A stretch of DNA of 64,000 bases from Amorphophallus konjac. Lineage: Eukaryota; Streptophyta; Magnoliopsida; Alismatales; Araceae. The notes under the pieces are model-generated. The model did not search any database. It worked only from the letters and a program-made list of their open reading frames with translations, and was not told the origin of the DNA. Positions 12,402-26,200 of the stretch are shown piece by piece (positions within the stretch are counted from its first letter, which is position 1; the number at the start of each line of letters is the position of its first letter). The translations under genes and the position numbers were made by a program. Where the stretch lies: the NCBI GenBank assembly GCA_022559845.1, contig CM040127.1, positions 32,202,708 through 32,266,707 of the forward strand. The letters are read 5' to 3'.

Positions 12402-12849
12402 TGTAACACCCTCAAATATAGCTAAGTTGTACTCTATATCATCGATGCATATTTTAGAGTTTTGGCTCAGTTCTTGAAAAGAACTACGAAGTTAAGCGTG
12501 CTTAATGGGGAGTAGTATTGGGATGGGTGACCTCTCGGAAAATCTCCAATTCTGGAGCCGATCACTATCAGAAAGGGACAAAATCGTGAGGCCGGTGGGC
12601 CAAAGCAGACAATACCTCAACGGTATAGAGTACGGGACGTGACAGAATAGTATCAGAGCTATACCCCAGCCGGAAGTGTGGGAACTAAGTGCCATGCAGG
12701 GCAAAGTGCTACGCTATAGGAGCCACCTCTTGAACCCTCCCTGGAAATCTCCCATTCTTGAGCCGATCACTATCAGAAAGGGATAACACCGTGAGGCCGA
12801 TGGACCAAAGCGGACAATACCTCGACGGTATAAAGTACGGGACGTGACA
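12402..12849 (+). mobile_element. Cassandra-type TRIM retrotransposon, second LTR truncated
   Basis: A 243-bp LTR (12402-12644) runs from TGTAACACCC to GGGACGTGACA. It is followed by a primer-site variant (TAGTATCAGAGC) and about 100 bp of non-coding interior. A second, 5'-truncated LTR piece at about 12744-12849 matches 12536-12644. The first LTR contains a 5S-rRNA-like block, which defines the Cassandra family of small non-autonomous retrotransposons. I saw no clear target duplication. Confidence 0.85.
12481..12540 (+). ncRNA. 5S-rRNA-like segment within the Cassandra LTR
   Basis: The segment follows the 3' half of plant 5S rRNA, including the A-box region (AAGTTAAGCGTGCTT) and the C-box region (GGATGGGTGACCTC), the internal RNA polymerase III promoter. 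In this family the block is thought to drive pol III transcription. It is not a genuine 5S gene: the 5' half is replaced and several bases differ. Confidence 0.8.
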
Positions 12850-13782
12850 GCTCCGTTTTGATAGCAAGTTACCATGATTTTAATTCAGAGTTAACCTCTT
12901 TTGTGCTTTGATATGCAGGACCGCTTAATCATGCTAAAAATAAGTTTAACCTAGATTTAATCCGGGTTTCAAAACTCACCTCGCAATGTGAGTTAACCCT
13001 CTCCCCTATGCATTATGGTGCTTGCCCCCCCTTTTTCACTCTCGGGACCGCCACCTGTATCGCCTCTCTCTCTCTCTCTCTCTCTCTCGACCTCGCTCTC
13101 CCTCCCTCATCCTCTCTCTCCTCGACGACGATGGAGATGACTACCCAAGAAGATCACCACATAGAACCTCAGAGAGGAGGGGGTCGACGACACCCCACCC
13201 CCTATCCTCGACGACTCTAGAGACAACAAATCTTTGTTGACCTCCATTCCTCTCTCTCTCTCTCCCTTGCTCTCCCTCCCCTATCCTCCCCCTCCTCGAC
13301 GATGACGGAGACGATAAACACCCCACTCCCTGTCCCCTCCGATGAACCTCCCTCCCCCTCCCTACCCCTCTCCCTCTAGCAACAAACCCCCCACCCCCCT
13401 TCTTCGACAAGTAGGTGTCATTGTCTCTCCTTCCCCACCCCTCCCCCTTCTCTCTTCGTTAGTAGACAAAATATTTTTTTTAAAAAAAAGAACAAAAGAA
13501 ATGAACATAAAAAAATAAAAAATATTTCTAAAAAAAGAGAAAGAAAAAATAGAAATAATACTAATAAAAAATCTCTATCTACCGTCATATGTAAACAAGT
13601 GAAAAGAGAGATATTTTTGATGTTTTAATAATTTTTATTATCAATTAACTAAAAACTTATCACACTAGGTTAAAGATATCTTCATCTACATCTTACTTAC
13701 GAGTTAACTCTCCCCTTATCAGTGAAACAAAAGTGGATTAACTCTTGGATAAGTTAAATGAGTTCACTTTTGGTCTAACCCT
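12850..13782. other. Upstream region of the SMS-like gene with TC repeats
   Basis: It holds TC microsatellites (about 13061-13088 and 13248-13262), C-rich low-complexity DNA and AT-rich DNA. It presumably contains the promoter, but I could not choose a TATA box. Confidence 0.5.
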
Positions 13783-13965
13783 ATGTCAGAATGGAGGTTA
13801 GAGAATTCTTATCCTCACCGGAAGGTGCCACATAGTGACGCTCCTTTGGTTCTCTTTTTCCGGTGCCACCCGGCGGCCTGGTTCCACTTCCGGTGCGACA
13901 CTCCAAGAGCAGATCCCTTCTCTGCAACGCGCGGAGACCAGGGGCCGGACGAGGCGAGGGCGAAG

Positions 13966-14294
13966 ATGGAGAGGAGTTGGAGGAGGAAGAGGAAGGAGAA
14001 GGCGTGGTCGTTGCCAAAGGAGAACGTTGGGCTCGGGCTGGCGGCGATCTCGTATGTGTGCGTGGATTACCTTAGGGAGTTGTCCCCCTCGTGGCATGCG
14101 CGGCTGCAGCCTGCGCTCTGGGCAGTGCTGGCGGTCGCGTCGGCCGCCCGGGCCCTGTTCTACAAGCACTGGTCTCTGGAGCTCCGGGCGGCCCTCCCCT
14201 TCGTCGCTTCCATGGTGTTCATGCTCGCCGCCCTCCTATGCGAGGCGCTGTCGGTCCGATTTGTCACGGCCGTCCTCGGGCTCGACTGGCATCG
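13966..14294 (+). CDS. SMS-like gene, exon 1
   Basis: Encodes residues 1-109 plus two bases of codon 110. It is GC-rich, with three hydrophobic segments (for example [15 protein letters not shown]). The donor is CATCG|GTAAGA. Confidence 0.88.
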
Positions 14295-17200
14295 GTAAGA
14301 AAGAAAAGAGTGCTCTTTATCACTTTGTTTCTTGTGTTCAGTTCAGTGGCTTTTTCCTCTGTTGGGGCCGATTTTGTTTTTGGTTTGGTTCAAAGTGGCG
14401 AAGATATTTTTAATTTTTGAATCACTCGTTATTGTTTTCTTACAATGTGTTTGGATTGCAACTCGGCACATTCATCAATTTCCTTGGGAAAGAATCGGAA
14501 ATGGTGTTGGACTTATGTTTCCTGGAATTAATTTTGAAATTCATGGATTTTTCTCTCCCCAAATATTTTGAAATTTCTTTTACGTTTTCTCTAGTTTTGG
14601 TTTTGTAAGCCTGTAAAATTAACAAAGGTGAAGCCAGACAACAGAGTTAATTAGGGATTTAAGTCTAATTTTTTGTCATGTACGTTTCTGGATCTCGACT
14701 ATCTGACATTGCTGCATTGGATGTTGATGTTCAAAGAATTCGCAACAATTTATATGATGAGATGATGCTTGGCAGATATTTTCTAGATACTTACGAGTCT
14801 AAGAGGCTAATGGGTAGTGTAACCAATCGGCATCTAAACTTACAGGCATAATACAAAAACATTCTTGGTATTTATATTTACTTTGACCTAACCTGTCGTT
14901 CAGCATCAGTTTCCAGTAAATTTACAGATTTTGGGTGTGAAAAAGAAAACTTGCTATCTGTAGTGCTGATAGTCCTAAGGATGTGGGCTATGTACGTCGA
15001 TTGAAGAGTGATTGAAGGAGCATCTGGTCCTTCCTAGCACTTTTTTCTGGAATTAGATAGAGCTTCAATCTGAAATTTTCGTTGGTTTATTTGCGGAGTG
15101 CTGCACTTTCATGAAGTTGTCCACTTACCTACCTACAAATTACAATTTTTAAGCCCATGGCTCTTCTTATGTGCTTCATTTTACGTGGAGGATGAAATTG
15201 ATGAGGACCTCATCTGATTCTGATTCTTACACTGTAAGTATAATAGTAGGAAGCACGGTGCCTGACGCGGCGGCGTCGGAGGAAGGATCGACGGCACTCC
15301 GGGGACGCGAACATGACGGTGTAGACGGCAAAAGAGTGTCGTCCACCCTCGGGGGAAAGAAACAATACAATGATGCAAAGTAATGATGAAAAGGTGATTG
15401 CCAGAGAGGTGGAGACGGCAAGGGACGTCCACCCTCGTCTGTCCTAAGAGACGGAAATGACGAGATCAACTCAAGAAGAGAAAGAACATAAAGGGGAGAA
15501 AGGAAAGAAGGATGTGAAACGAACTCCGGTACGTGGCGGAGATAGGGGTCGGAAGACCCTCTCGCGCAAACTAACCCCTTCCCGGTAAGCGTGACTTACC
15601 GTTCCACGAGCAGTTTTTCATCTACCAGGAAATCCGAGAATCTAAGTAACAGAAATGGGGAGGCACGAAGACTCAGAAACTGCAGCGGTGTATCGTTCTC
15701 CAGAAAATTACAAAGACAATACGAACCAAGACATACCACCACAAGACATTGGTCTTTGTGGGGTTCTAACAGCGATGCAATAATATCAACACTAATGAAT
15801 ATATATGTACGTATTAGGACCACCGCGAGACATTGGCCTTACGGGATTTTTATTGCAATATAGATAATAAACATGAGTATATATACATGAGACCACCGCG
15901 AGATATCACTCTCCGCGGGGTTTTTACTGTAATATATATAATAAAAGGCTTCGCGAGGAATTACTTCCGTCACGTGCACCTTCGCGAGGAATTACTTCCG
16001 TCGCAGGGTTTAGACAGAAATTTAAAGAAATAAAATGACAGAATGAAAAAGGTTTCGCGAGGAATAACTTCCGTCACGTACACCTTCGCGAGGAATTACT
16101 TCCGTCGCAGGGTTTAGACAAAAATCAAAGGAATAAAATGACAGAATAAAAAGGCTTCGTGAGGAATTACTTCCGTCACGTACACCTTCGCGAGGAATGA
16201 CTTCCGTCGCAGGGTTTAGACAGAAATTTAAAGAAATAGAATGACAGAATGAAAAACAAGGCTTCGCGAGGAATGACTTCCGTCACGTACACCTTCGCGA
16301 GGAATTGCTTCCGTCGCAGGGTTTAGATAAAAATCAAGGGAATAAAATGACAGAATGAAAAAGGCTTCGCGCGGAATGACTTCCGTCACGTACACCTTCG
16401 CGAGGAATGACTTTCGTCGCAGGATTTAAACAAAAGGGAAAATTGACAGGAAAGAAAGTGGGAAGGGGATGTGATCGCCAGGGGCTGAGAGCCCCACGGG
16501 AAATGTCTGATCGCGTTTGGCCGCTGAAGCGGGAGCGGTGCGGGTCCTCTCTTCCTCTTTAGTCGGCCGGCCGACGAAGAGGGCCTTCTTTGGTTACCCG
16601 GATTTTATTATCATTTTTTTTGTTTTACTTTTTGTTATTATATATTTTTTGGGGGTTTTGTGGCTTTTATTGTTTTTATGTTCTTATATCTTTTTAAGAG
16701 AAAGATGAGAGAGCAAAGAGAGAAATCGGGTGATAGATGGTAGAATAAGATAGTACGATATAGTAAAAGAATACTAAGAAAATATAGACAGGATGAAGAC
16801 TTTATTTTAGATAAGACAGAGAAGAACGGAGATGGAGGTTTAACGATATATAATACCAATAAGGGAGAGGAGATAGACTTATTGTTAAACGAAACGTAAA
16901 GGAGGATGAATATGGAAATTTAACAACAGATAATAATGATGGAGGAAAGAACTAGGATAGATGAGAGAGACAATAGCCGGGTACCTCAAAAGGAGGGATG
17001 ACCTCCTACTCTTTTGGTCGACGGAAGAAGTGGGATCCCCGACTGGTTAACCCTGCACGGAAAATGAATGAAGAGAAACAACAACGAGATAAGGACGACG
17101 GTGGTGTAGCATCAATTCTTTAGAAGCTGATATTGGGAATAGCATAAGAGAACACGAACCTGGTTGGTAGTATTTAAAAACCCCTTTTAGACATGAAAAG

Positions 17201-20200
17201 TTAGGTAGATGATATGATGAATGAACAAAGAGGGGTCTCTCAGGAAGAGAGACGCTATATGAACGACAAGTAATGCATGCATATGTAACTAACTGAATGA
17301 AAACCAGACAACAAGGGGGGAGAAAACTTATTCAGAGATGGATGATGGGCTTTGGATGAGCTTCTCCGGCAAGGTGAGGATGAACCCGGCACGCAGCACA
17401 GCAGAACGACTGCTTTAAAGTCTCTTTTCCACTTCAAATCAACACGTGCATACGTTCACAGACACGTACCCCTACACGAACACACACATACACATATACA
17501 TGAACGGGAATACATCTATAAAGGGGGGATCGAAAGAGAGAGGGAGAAAGGAAGAGGGAGAGAGAAGAGAAAAACCTTTTTTTTGAGATTTCTATACTTT
17601 AGTTTTATTATATAGTATGTACATATGTAGATGATATATATATATTACCCATATAAGATATATATATATATATATAGTATGTTTATATATATGTGTGTTA
17701 TATCTAAGAGAGGAAGGGAAGAAGAGAAAGAATAAAAGAGAGAGAGGGAAAGAATATCAGAGAGGGAAAGAGGAGATAAAAATAAAAATAAAAGAAAAGA
17801 GATGAGGGATGAGAGATCGAGAGAGAGGAAGGGAGTGGGGAAGAAAAGAGAGGGAAAGAGGGAGCGAGAGAGAGACACGTGAGAGGGGGAGAGAGAGGGA
17901 GGAGTGAGAAGCAGGGGGAGGGATAAAGAAATAAAATAAAAAGGATGGGAAAAGAAAAGAAAAGAACGAGAGGGGGAGATCAGAGAGAGTAACGAGAGGG
18001 AGAAAGAGAGAGAGAGGGTAACAGGGAGAGGGATTTTAAAAAAAAGAGTAAAAGAAAGAATGAGAGAGAGATCGAGATAGCAGGAGAGGAGAGGGGGAGG
18101 GGAAAAAAAGAATAAATAAAAAGAGAGAGAGAGAGAGTGAGAGGGGGCGCGAAACAGAAGAGGGAGAGAGGGAGGGGAAGAGAGAGATGGCGGGGGGAGA
18201 GGAGAGAGAGAGAGTGAGGGAACAGAGAGGGAGAGAGAGAGAGTGCGGTGAGAGAGGGAGAGAGCGAAAGGGAGAGAGAGGGGGGGTTAAAAGAATAAAC
18301 TAAAAATAAAATAAAGAGAGAGAGGGAGAGAGAGAGAGAGAGAGAGAAGCAGAGAGAGACAGTGAGAGGGAGGGAGAGACAGAGAACGCGCGGGGGAGAG
18401 AGGGGGGGTCCGACGGCGACGGCGGGAGCGGCCGGTGCAGAGGCGGGAGGCGGCCGACGGCGAGGGCGCTGCGGGCGGAGGCGTTTGGCCGGAGACGACA
18501 GCGGGGCAGAGGCGGCGTCGGGGCGCTGGCCGGAGCGACGGGGGTGCTGCCGGCGGCCGGAGGCGGGGGCGGCGTCGGAGGCGGGAGCGGCACGGTGGTT
18601 GGAGCGGCGTCGGAGGCGGTGGCCGCAGCGGACCGTTGCGGCCGCGCAGTTCAAAGGGGGGGCACGGGCGACGAGGCCCCCCCTTGCGAACTCAAAAAAA
18701 AAAACCTTTTCTTTTTTTTTTTTTAAAGCTTCTTCACGCGAGAGAGAGAGAGAGAGGGGTTGAGGGAGCAATAAGAAAAATGGAGAGAGGGGAAGGGAGT
18801 GAGGGAGAAAGAGGCTGAGGGAGAGAGATGGAGGGGGAAAGAGAAAGTGGGGGTGGCTGTCTCAGGAGGAGGGTGGCTGTTGTGGGGAGCAAGAGAAAGG
18901 GAGCCGGAGGTGGAGGTGGTTTAGCAGAGAATGAAAAAAGGGGGGGGGGGTGGAGATGGCTGCCCAGGAGGAATGTGGCTGTAGTGGGGGAGAAGGAGAG
19001 AGGGAGGGGAAACGGTGGAGGTGGTTGTCGTGAGGAGGAGGATGGCTGGAGGTGGGGAGCAAGAGGAAAGGAGCCGGAGGTGGAGGTGGCAACGTGAGAA
19101 TGAAGAGGGGGCGGTGGAGATGGCTGCGTAAGGAAGAGATGGCTGCTGTCCTCGGTTCATGCAAGAGAGGGGGGTATGTGTGTATTCTCAGGGGCTTCCC
19201 ATGGGGTGGTGGGTTACGGAGGAGGTGAGAAGGGGAGAGAGAGAGAGTGTTAAAGAGAGGGGGGCAAGATCCTAGAGACCCGGGAGGGGAGTGAGGAAAA
19301 ATAAATTATGTAATAAAAGATGGAGCCATGTCCATTAAATTTTATTTATTTTTTAGAACAAAAGTGGGTCAAGCCCATTAGCACACATCTATATATATTT
19401 TTTTATTTTTGAATAGGAATGGGTCAAACCCATTAGCACAGATGTTTTCTTTTGGTATATTTTTTGAATAGGAATGGGCCAAGCCCACATGATGAACCTT
19501 CCCCCTTTTTTAGGATTAAAAAGATGGACCAAGCTCATTAACACACATTTTTTTGTTTTGTGTAGGAATGGTCATAAGCCCATTAACAAGAATTACTATT
19601 CAAGAAGCCACGGGTTATTAGATTAAATTAGAGATTACTCAACTAACTTAAACGTGCGAGCTGCTTTGGGGCGTCTTAGTGTAATACGGGATCTGCTCAG
19701 CATAATGCTAAAATGTCGTGTCTACAGCTGCCCCGGCTTGGCGTCTTCTTTGCAGGGGAATGACACGGAGTGGAATGAAATAGAAGTGTAATGAAATGGA
19801 GTAGGGAGTGGACTGAAAAGTGGATGCCAAGGCGTGATGAGACACGTTTTTAACACTACGTGATTGGAATCTTTCCTGAGTTTCAACAAAATAACCTTGA
19901 AGAAGGTCCTCCGAAATCAACGACTGTTTGGCTGGACATAACAAAATACTAACAGAAAGAGGGACCAACTTCTCGGCGTGGAAGTACCTGAGTCGTAGAC
20001 CCGCAGGTTTCACCTTGGGGAGCGGTTACCAGCCAATGTGGAAGTGCTGCGACCAAGGTGGGTCCAATGGAGTAAATAAAAAGGGTAGCTGATAAATCCA
20101 AACAAAGGTCTCTTTCAGCCAACCCGCCCAAGATGGTTTCACAGAAACTCAGTACTTGATTCAGAATGGAATATCCCGTATTAGTCAAGAATTTAAGCAC

Positions 20201-23200
20201 AGCGGCCCTCACAATCGAGTTAAATGAATGATCTTCCACAGTGATATCAAAGTCCTACATGAATGCATGCTGGGTTTAAAGAAAAATTAAAACAAATTAA
20301 AAGTAGAAAATAGCCAAGGATAATATTGTTAAGTTGCTTAGGACGGGTCAGGATACCGATTCGATGAGCCGATACTGAGCCGGGGGCCCGTTTATCCACG
20401 CACCGACTTCACTGAATGGAACCATCGTCCCTGAGCTATCACAGCCTAACGGCCTATCCTTATGTCCTGAACTCCTCTGGAGTTATCACTGTTTTTGTTA
20501 GAGGGGAACTCAAACTCCAGATTCATCCAAGGCATAAGGTCCTTGACGTGCTCTAATAGCGTAGATATCATATAGTAGGATGCATGACACAGTGGGGTCA
20601 GTCACCGGGGTGACTGATGGTGGGACATGGTAGGGCAATGGCGCCCTCTTGCTTTCTTATTTTGTTCTTGGAACCCGCACCGAACAGCAAGCAGTGAAGA
20701 AGGATTTATTTCATAAGAAGTAAAATTACATTCAACTGTACAGGACATCCGCACATCAATATAGGAGCAGGGGAAAACACGACACAAATCAGACAAGATT
20801 TATTCGGTTAAAATTCACCACGGTAACTTGTCATAAATGCTTTACATTTACCTTTTTACCTCCCTTTTCACTATAAGTACCCCTTTGCTCCTTTAGCAAA
20901 AGATCATCCATTGGTGGTTCGGGGAGTCAAGCTCTTTTTTGAGATGGGAGAGAAATCCTGCCCTTTTGAGATGGAAGGTGGGCCTTCCCGCCCTGCCAAG
21001 AGGAGCAAGTTCGGCCGCGAATTCAGGAGGTTGACCGACATTGAAGGCCATCTGAGCGAGAGGATTCTCTCACGAGCGGTAAGTTGGCTTTTCATCCTAG
21101 TTTCCTTCATAAGTTCTTCCTCGCTTTTTTATTCCTTTCTTTTCCTTCCTTTCAGCCGCATCCTCTTTTTCCGGGCCCGAGAAAATTCTCAAAGCTGCCC
21201 TGGCTATCGAAGCTTACGTCTAACATCACTGTCAGTATGAGGGCCGTTATTTCAAAATGGCATCTCCAAGGGTTGGTGATCCATGCCAAGCATTATGACA
21301 AGATCTCCATGGATTGGGCGGCCCTGGGTGCATTGGCGGAGGTTTGGCATCCGGAAACCCACACTTTTATCTTCCCTACTTTTGAGGCAACGGTCCTCCT
21401 CGAGGAGACAGAACTTCTGCTAGGCTTAAGAAGGTCGATGAAGGATGACAGGATAAAGGTTTCGCGGATGCGGAAGAGGGTATCTACCGGGGAAGTTCTT
21501 GGAAGCTTTATGCCATCTGGAACCATAAAGAGCGTTCAGACTCAGAACGGAGTCAACTTGCAAAAGCTCGCAGACTGGACCGTGACTGCCTTAGAAGGGT
21601 TGACAGATGATGAACATTTAGAAGAGCTTATGAAAGGGTTCACAATTTGTTTGGCCGGAGCTCTCCTCTTTCCTTGTACTGACAACATCGTAGAGGAAGA
21701 CCAATTGGGAGCGATTTGTGGACTTTGGGAGGGAAGGAGAGTGGGGCCTGCTGTCCTCTCGCATCTTTACAGTGGTCTCACGGCTTCCAGCATGGGTAGG
21801 CCTCCTCACGGGTGCATGCTTCTCCTCAACTGCTGGATTGATCTTCACTTCAAATTTCATCACTACGAAGGGGTACAGACCACCTCCAGGATTTTTGAAC
21901 GAAGCCCCCTCCATTACATGGTCGATGTGTTGGGCTTTAGTGGGAAGGTGGCCAATCGCATGCCCTGTCTGAAGACACGCGGCGACTGGCGTACTCACTT
22001 CAGCTCCTTGGCGCGAGAGATGTTCACTTGTGTGCCAGCATGTTTACTTTCACACAGGCTTCTCACGCGATCTTCTCCTGATGCGGAACTCCATCTTATC
22101 GGTGCAACCAAATTTGTTCTTTACAGCTCGCACCGGTGCTGCCTGCAAATTGGCCTTCCTCGGCACTCTCTTCCCATGCCATCCAACCTTCCTCTGATTA
22201 GGGAGAGAAAGCTGGGCACGGAGGATGATGCGAAGGATGTGAAGGCGATCAAAGCTTCGTGGAAGGCAAGCATTCCGAGGAAGGTGACGGTATCTGTGAG
22301 TGAGGATCGAGAGCTATGGGAGACTTATGTAATGGAGCTCAGGAAACTGAGGCCTGAGGTGCCCAAACCCTGATGTATGTTATTTTGTTTTGAAATAAAT
22401 GCGAAGCCTTAATGCCATTACATGTTGTTTCAGTCTCTCCCCTCCTTTTCTTTGTGACTGGAATGGCGGACGTCGGGTGATGGTCGGCCGTTACCGAATA
22501 GGATCTAGGGGGCTGAGGCAACTACAGTATGCGGAGATGTTCTGAGATGTCATGGAGCTGAGGATTTCTCTTCAGGTGACGAGGAGGGAAGTAAACTGGG
22601 AGAGAATGGAAAGAGGAGTGGATAAAGCGACATCGGGATCGAGATGAGAGGAGGGCACGTGAGGCCCAAGTGATGAAGCTCCGGAAGACACAGCGCTCGG
22701 ACATGTCACTCCTTCAGAGTCACTGCCGTTTGGAGGAGAGTTGGAGCTCACGGTAGAGGAGCTCCTGGGGTTGGTGTAGTCCCCATTGCAGAGTAGGGGG
22801 GGCTCAGCAAACAGCCTCGGGTTCAAGAGCTTCGCGGCCGTCGGGGTTGCGAGAGAGACCAGAGGAGGGCGACGAGCGCCACCAGAGAGGGCGAGAATGC
22901 GCGATACGATGTGACAATTGTAACGTCGCAGAGCTGTAGATGACCTCCCAGGGACCTCCCTGAAAGGAGAGAGGAGAGACGATCAAGGAGGTAGTGCGAG
23001 ATTTAGCAAGTTGCTCATACACTCGCTCTCTTTTCACGGTGAACACGACAGTTTATATAGACGTATGAATGGAACGACATGCTCTCTTGTGACGGGTTTG
23101 CCCTCCATGCGTTCCTTCTCTTCTACGCCTCTTCTCTTCATGCCGTCCTCATGTGACGTGTTTAACAGAATTCTCCTGAGATAACGGATCGTGTCTCAGA

Positions 23201-26200
23201 CTCATTGGGCGTTTCTTTCGGGAGAATCCATCACAAGTTTTAATGATGTACCACCGAATTCAAAGATACCAACCGCCCTTCTGTCCTCCTTCCATGTAGA
23301 CGAGTCCACTCCCGGATTCAAAGATATCGACTTCCATTATCCTTTCTCCTGTGGATGAGTCCACTCCCAAATTCGAAGAGGTCGACCTGCATTGTCCTTT
23401 CTCCGTGTAGATGACCTCATCTCAGATTTATTTGAATCATGATGAACACAGGGAACCTAGATGTGTAGGGTGTGAATCAACCCGCTACGCTCCCGACCTC
23501 GTTTACTTCGAGTGAAAGATGGGTGCTTTGTTACAAGGCCCATTGCAAGAGGAAGTGGGAGAGATCTGGATCATATCCCTTCAATCCTATAAATACTCCC
23601 CCCGTCTGCTTCACTCGAAAGCACGGAGTTGTGGAGACTGGTTAGAAGAGTGAAAAGTCGACAGGAGGGAGTAAGAGTTTCTCATTCTCTGAGATGGAGG
23701 GAGAGTCCAGTTTCAGGGTGGAGGGCGAGTCTTCCCGCTCCTCGAAGAGGAGCAGATCCAGTGGTAGTTCCAGGAGACTCTCCGATGTTGAAAGGCCACT
23801 CAGTGAGAGGACCCAATCGGAGCTTGTAAATGAGCCAGTTCTTCCCCATATTTCTTCATGATCCCTTCCTTCCTTTCTCATTCTCTTTCTATTTTTATTT
23901 CAATGATGCAACCGCTTCTCACTTCTTGTGTAATCCACAGAGTATGACGAGGTCACACATCTCATGGGAGTTAGTGGTGGCCGCCTATCGAGGCCTGCCT
24001 GACTTCCAGAAAGCTCGACTAGATGCGATGGGGTTTGGTGCATTCCTCCGGATCGAACCCATTAAGCTCGACCTCGCCCTCATCCAAGCACTGCGCGAGA
24101 GATGGGACCCAGAGAGTCGTGCCTTCTTGATGCCCTGGGGGCACATGGTGCCCAGTCTCGAAGATGTGGCCCGAATCACCGGCCTTAGAGTGGATGGTGA
24201 GGCGGTGACCGGGGTCACCTACCCCGATTATCGCGAAGTGGCTCAGAAGCTTCTTGGTCTGGAATTAAAGGACCAAAAGAATAGGTCAATAGCCAAGGCA
24301 TCTATCATGGAGGCACTGGGGCTCACTGACACTCGTCACCGTGATAACGAGTCCTTGGAGGAGTTCATGGAGAGAGCGGAAAGAGGGTCCCGCGCTGTGT
24401 ACTGCGTGGATGCCAGTAGCTGGGAGAGATCAAACATGGACTTGAGGATATTCCTCCTCTTCCTGCTGGGAAAATTACTGCTGGGTTCCAAAGGAGACGA
24501 CATCCATTGTCGTTTCCTAGAGTTTTTGGTGGACCTAGAGAGGGTAGGGCAGCATGCCTGGGGAGCCGCCATGCTGGCGCATCTGTTCGCAAGTCTGTCC
24601 CAAGGGACAGATCGAGAGGTGACTGTGAGTGGCTTCATACCATTTCTCCAGGTAATTATTTGTTTATTTATTTATGCAACTAATCTATTTCATGAAATGC
24701 TGATGACATGTGACGACACAGGTATGGAGTTATTACTACATCCCAATGGGGCGAGCTCGACAGTGGCGTGTGGCTGTGGCACCACTAGCTCGGCGGTGGC
24801 AACCCATTATGAGCACAACCTCTCTATCTTACCAGCTGATGGTATTAAGGCGTGAGCTGCAAGAGTTCCCCGCAGAGATGGTAGGATTCCGTTTTTTGTC
24901 TTTTCTTTTGTCTCTCTTTTTTGGGTTCTTTTGAGTGATTAAGGAGATACACGCATGCCAACGCAGGTGATCTGGAGGCCTTACTCGGGCTTGGTCGATG
25001 TCGACCAACCGTGGGTCATCGCAGGTCGCCCTCGATTTGGTCGGGACCTTTGGGTCCACTGCCTGAATGAAATTGAGCCACTCCGGCTACGATTGGTCAT
25101 GAGGACTCTAGGGCTTGCCCAGGAATGGGTAGATATGACCGCACCACCCCGCGTCGGAGGAAGACACGTGGGCCGGTAACCTGTGTCGACTGGCGGGTGC
25201 GCTTCCCCGAACAATATGAAGATTGGCAGCGGGGTGGCACGCTCGTGGAGTCGCACGCCCGGGATAGTGAAGATTATCTACGTCTCTATAGGGCGATGTA
25301 TGCAGAGCGACTCCATCTTGAGGGACTTGTGGAGGTATATCTCCTTTCTCACTTTTTGATCATTTTTTTTTTAATCATTTTTCTAAATGTAATGCTGACT
25401 CTATGACATGGGTTTAGGATGCCCGTGATACCATGATAGCGAACTTGCGGGCTCGATTGGCGGACACGGAGGGAGAGTTGGGTGACATCCGTGAGGCCTT
25501 ACATGTCTCGGTGAGTATGTATGCAAATGCATATTCCTAATTATACCCCTAGGTTTTGGTGTTTAGCCACTCACTGTCACTTCTTGCCATCATAGCGCGC
25601 TCGGCTCGACGCAACCCTACCAGCAGTAGGGGCAGAGGGTGCCTCTTCCAGTCTATGGATTCCTTCGTCGGAACTAGATTCGCTCCATGAGCAGCTTGCC
25701 CGTGTAACACAGCGCGCCGCGGAGGCAGAGGGAATGCTTTCTGTGCAGGTGAAGGTTCCTCTCATTCGAGCTTCTCTGTTTATGTCTCATCACACCCCCG
25801 AAATGACGGATATGGCAGGCCGAAGAGATGCAAGAGATGTTTGCTCATGCATCACAAGGGAAGGCCAGGATAGCGGAGCTGGAGAGGAATTGCAGCGTCG
25901 CTCAGATGACAATTCTTCTCGGGACGCCATGGAGCTGAGGATCACCCTTCAGCTGGAAAGGGATGACAGAGAGAGAGAACGTGCCGAGAGGGAAAAGGAC
26001 AGGGAAAGAGAGAAGGCCAAAAGATCAGTCGAGAAAGAGGAGAGGAGGGCCCTGGAGGCCCAACTATTCGAATTGAGGACCAGTCTCGGTCTCGCCGAGC
26101 AGTGGCTGAAGGATGGCGAGGAACGCTACCGAAGAGCACGAGAGCGTGGCTTTCGTGTTAGTAGCTTCTTTGCTGCTCCCGCAGATCGACGTCAGGGAGT

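Noticed and set aside
12481..12540. A genuine 5S rRNA gene
   Set aside because: Only the 3' half is present, with changes, and it lies between LTR ends with a primer site after it.
13783..13965. In-frame 61-residue N-terminal extension of the SMS-like protein
   Set aside because: The extension is compositionally unlike the membrane protein and the downstream ATG starts a sensible basic N-terminus; kept only as an alternative.
17645..18771. Long minus-strand Ser/Leu/Pro-rich reading frames (also 39841-40880)
   Set aside because: They are translations of GA microsatellite and GGCGGC blocks inside the TAT LTRs and recur in both LTR copies; no domain or codon signal.
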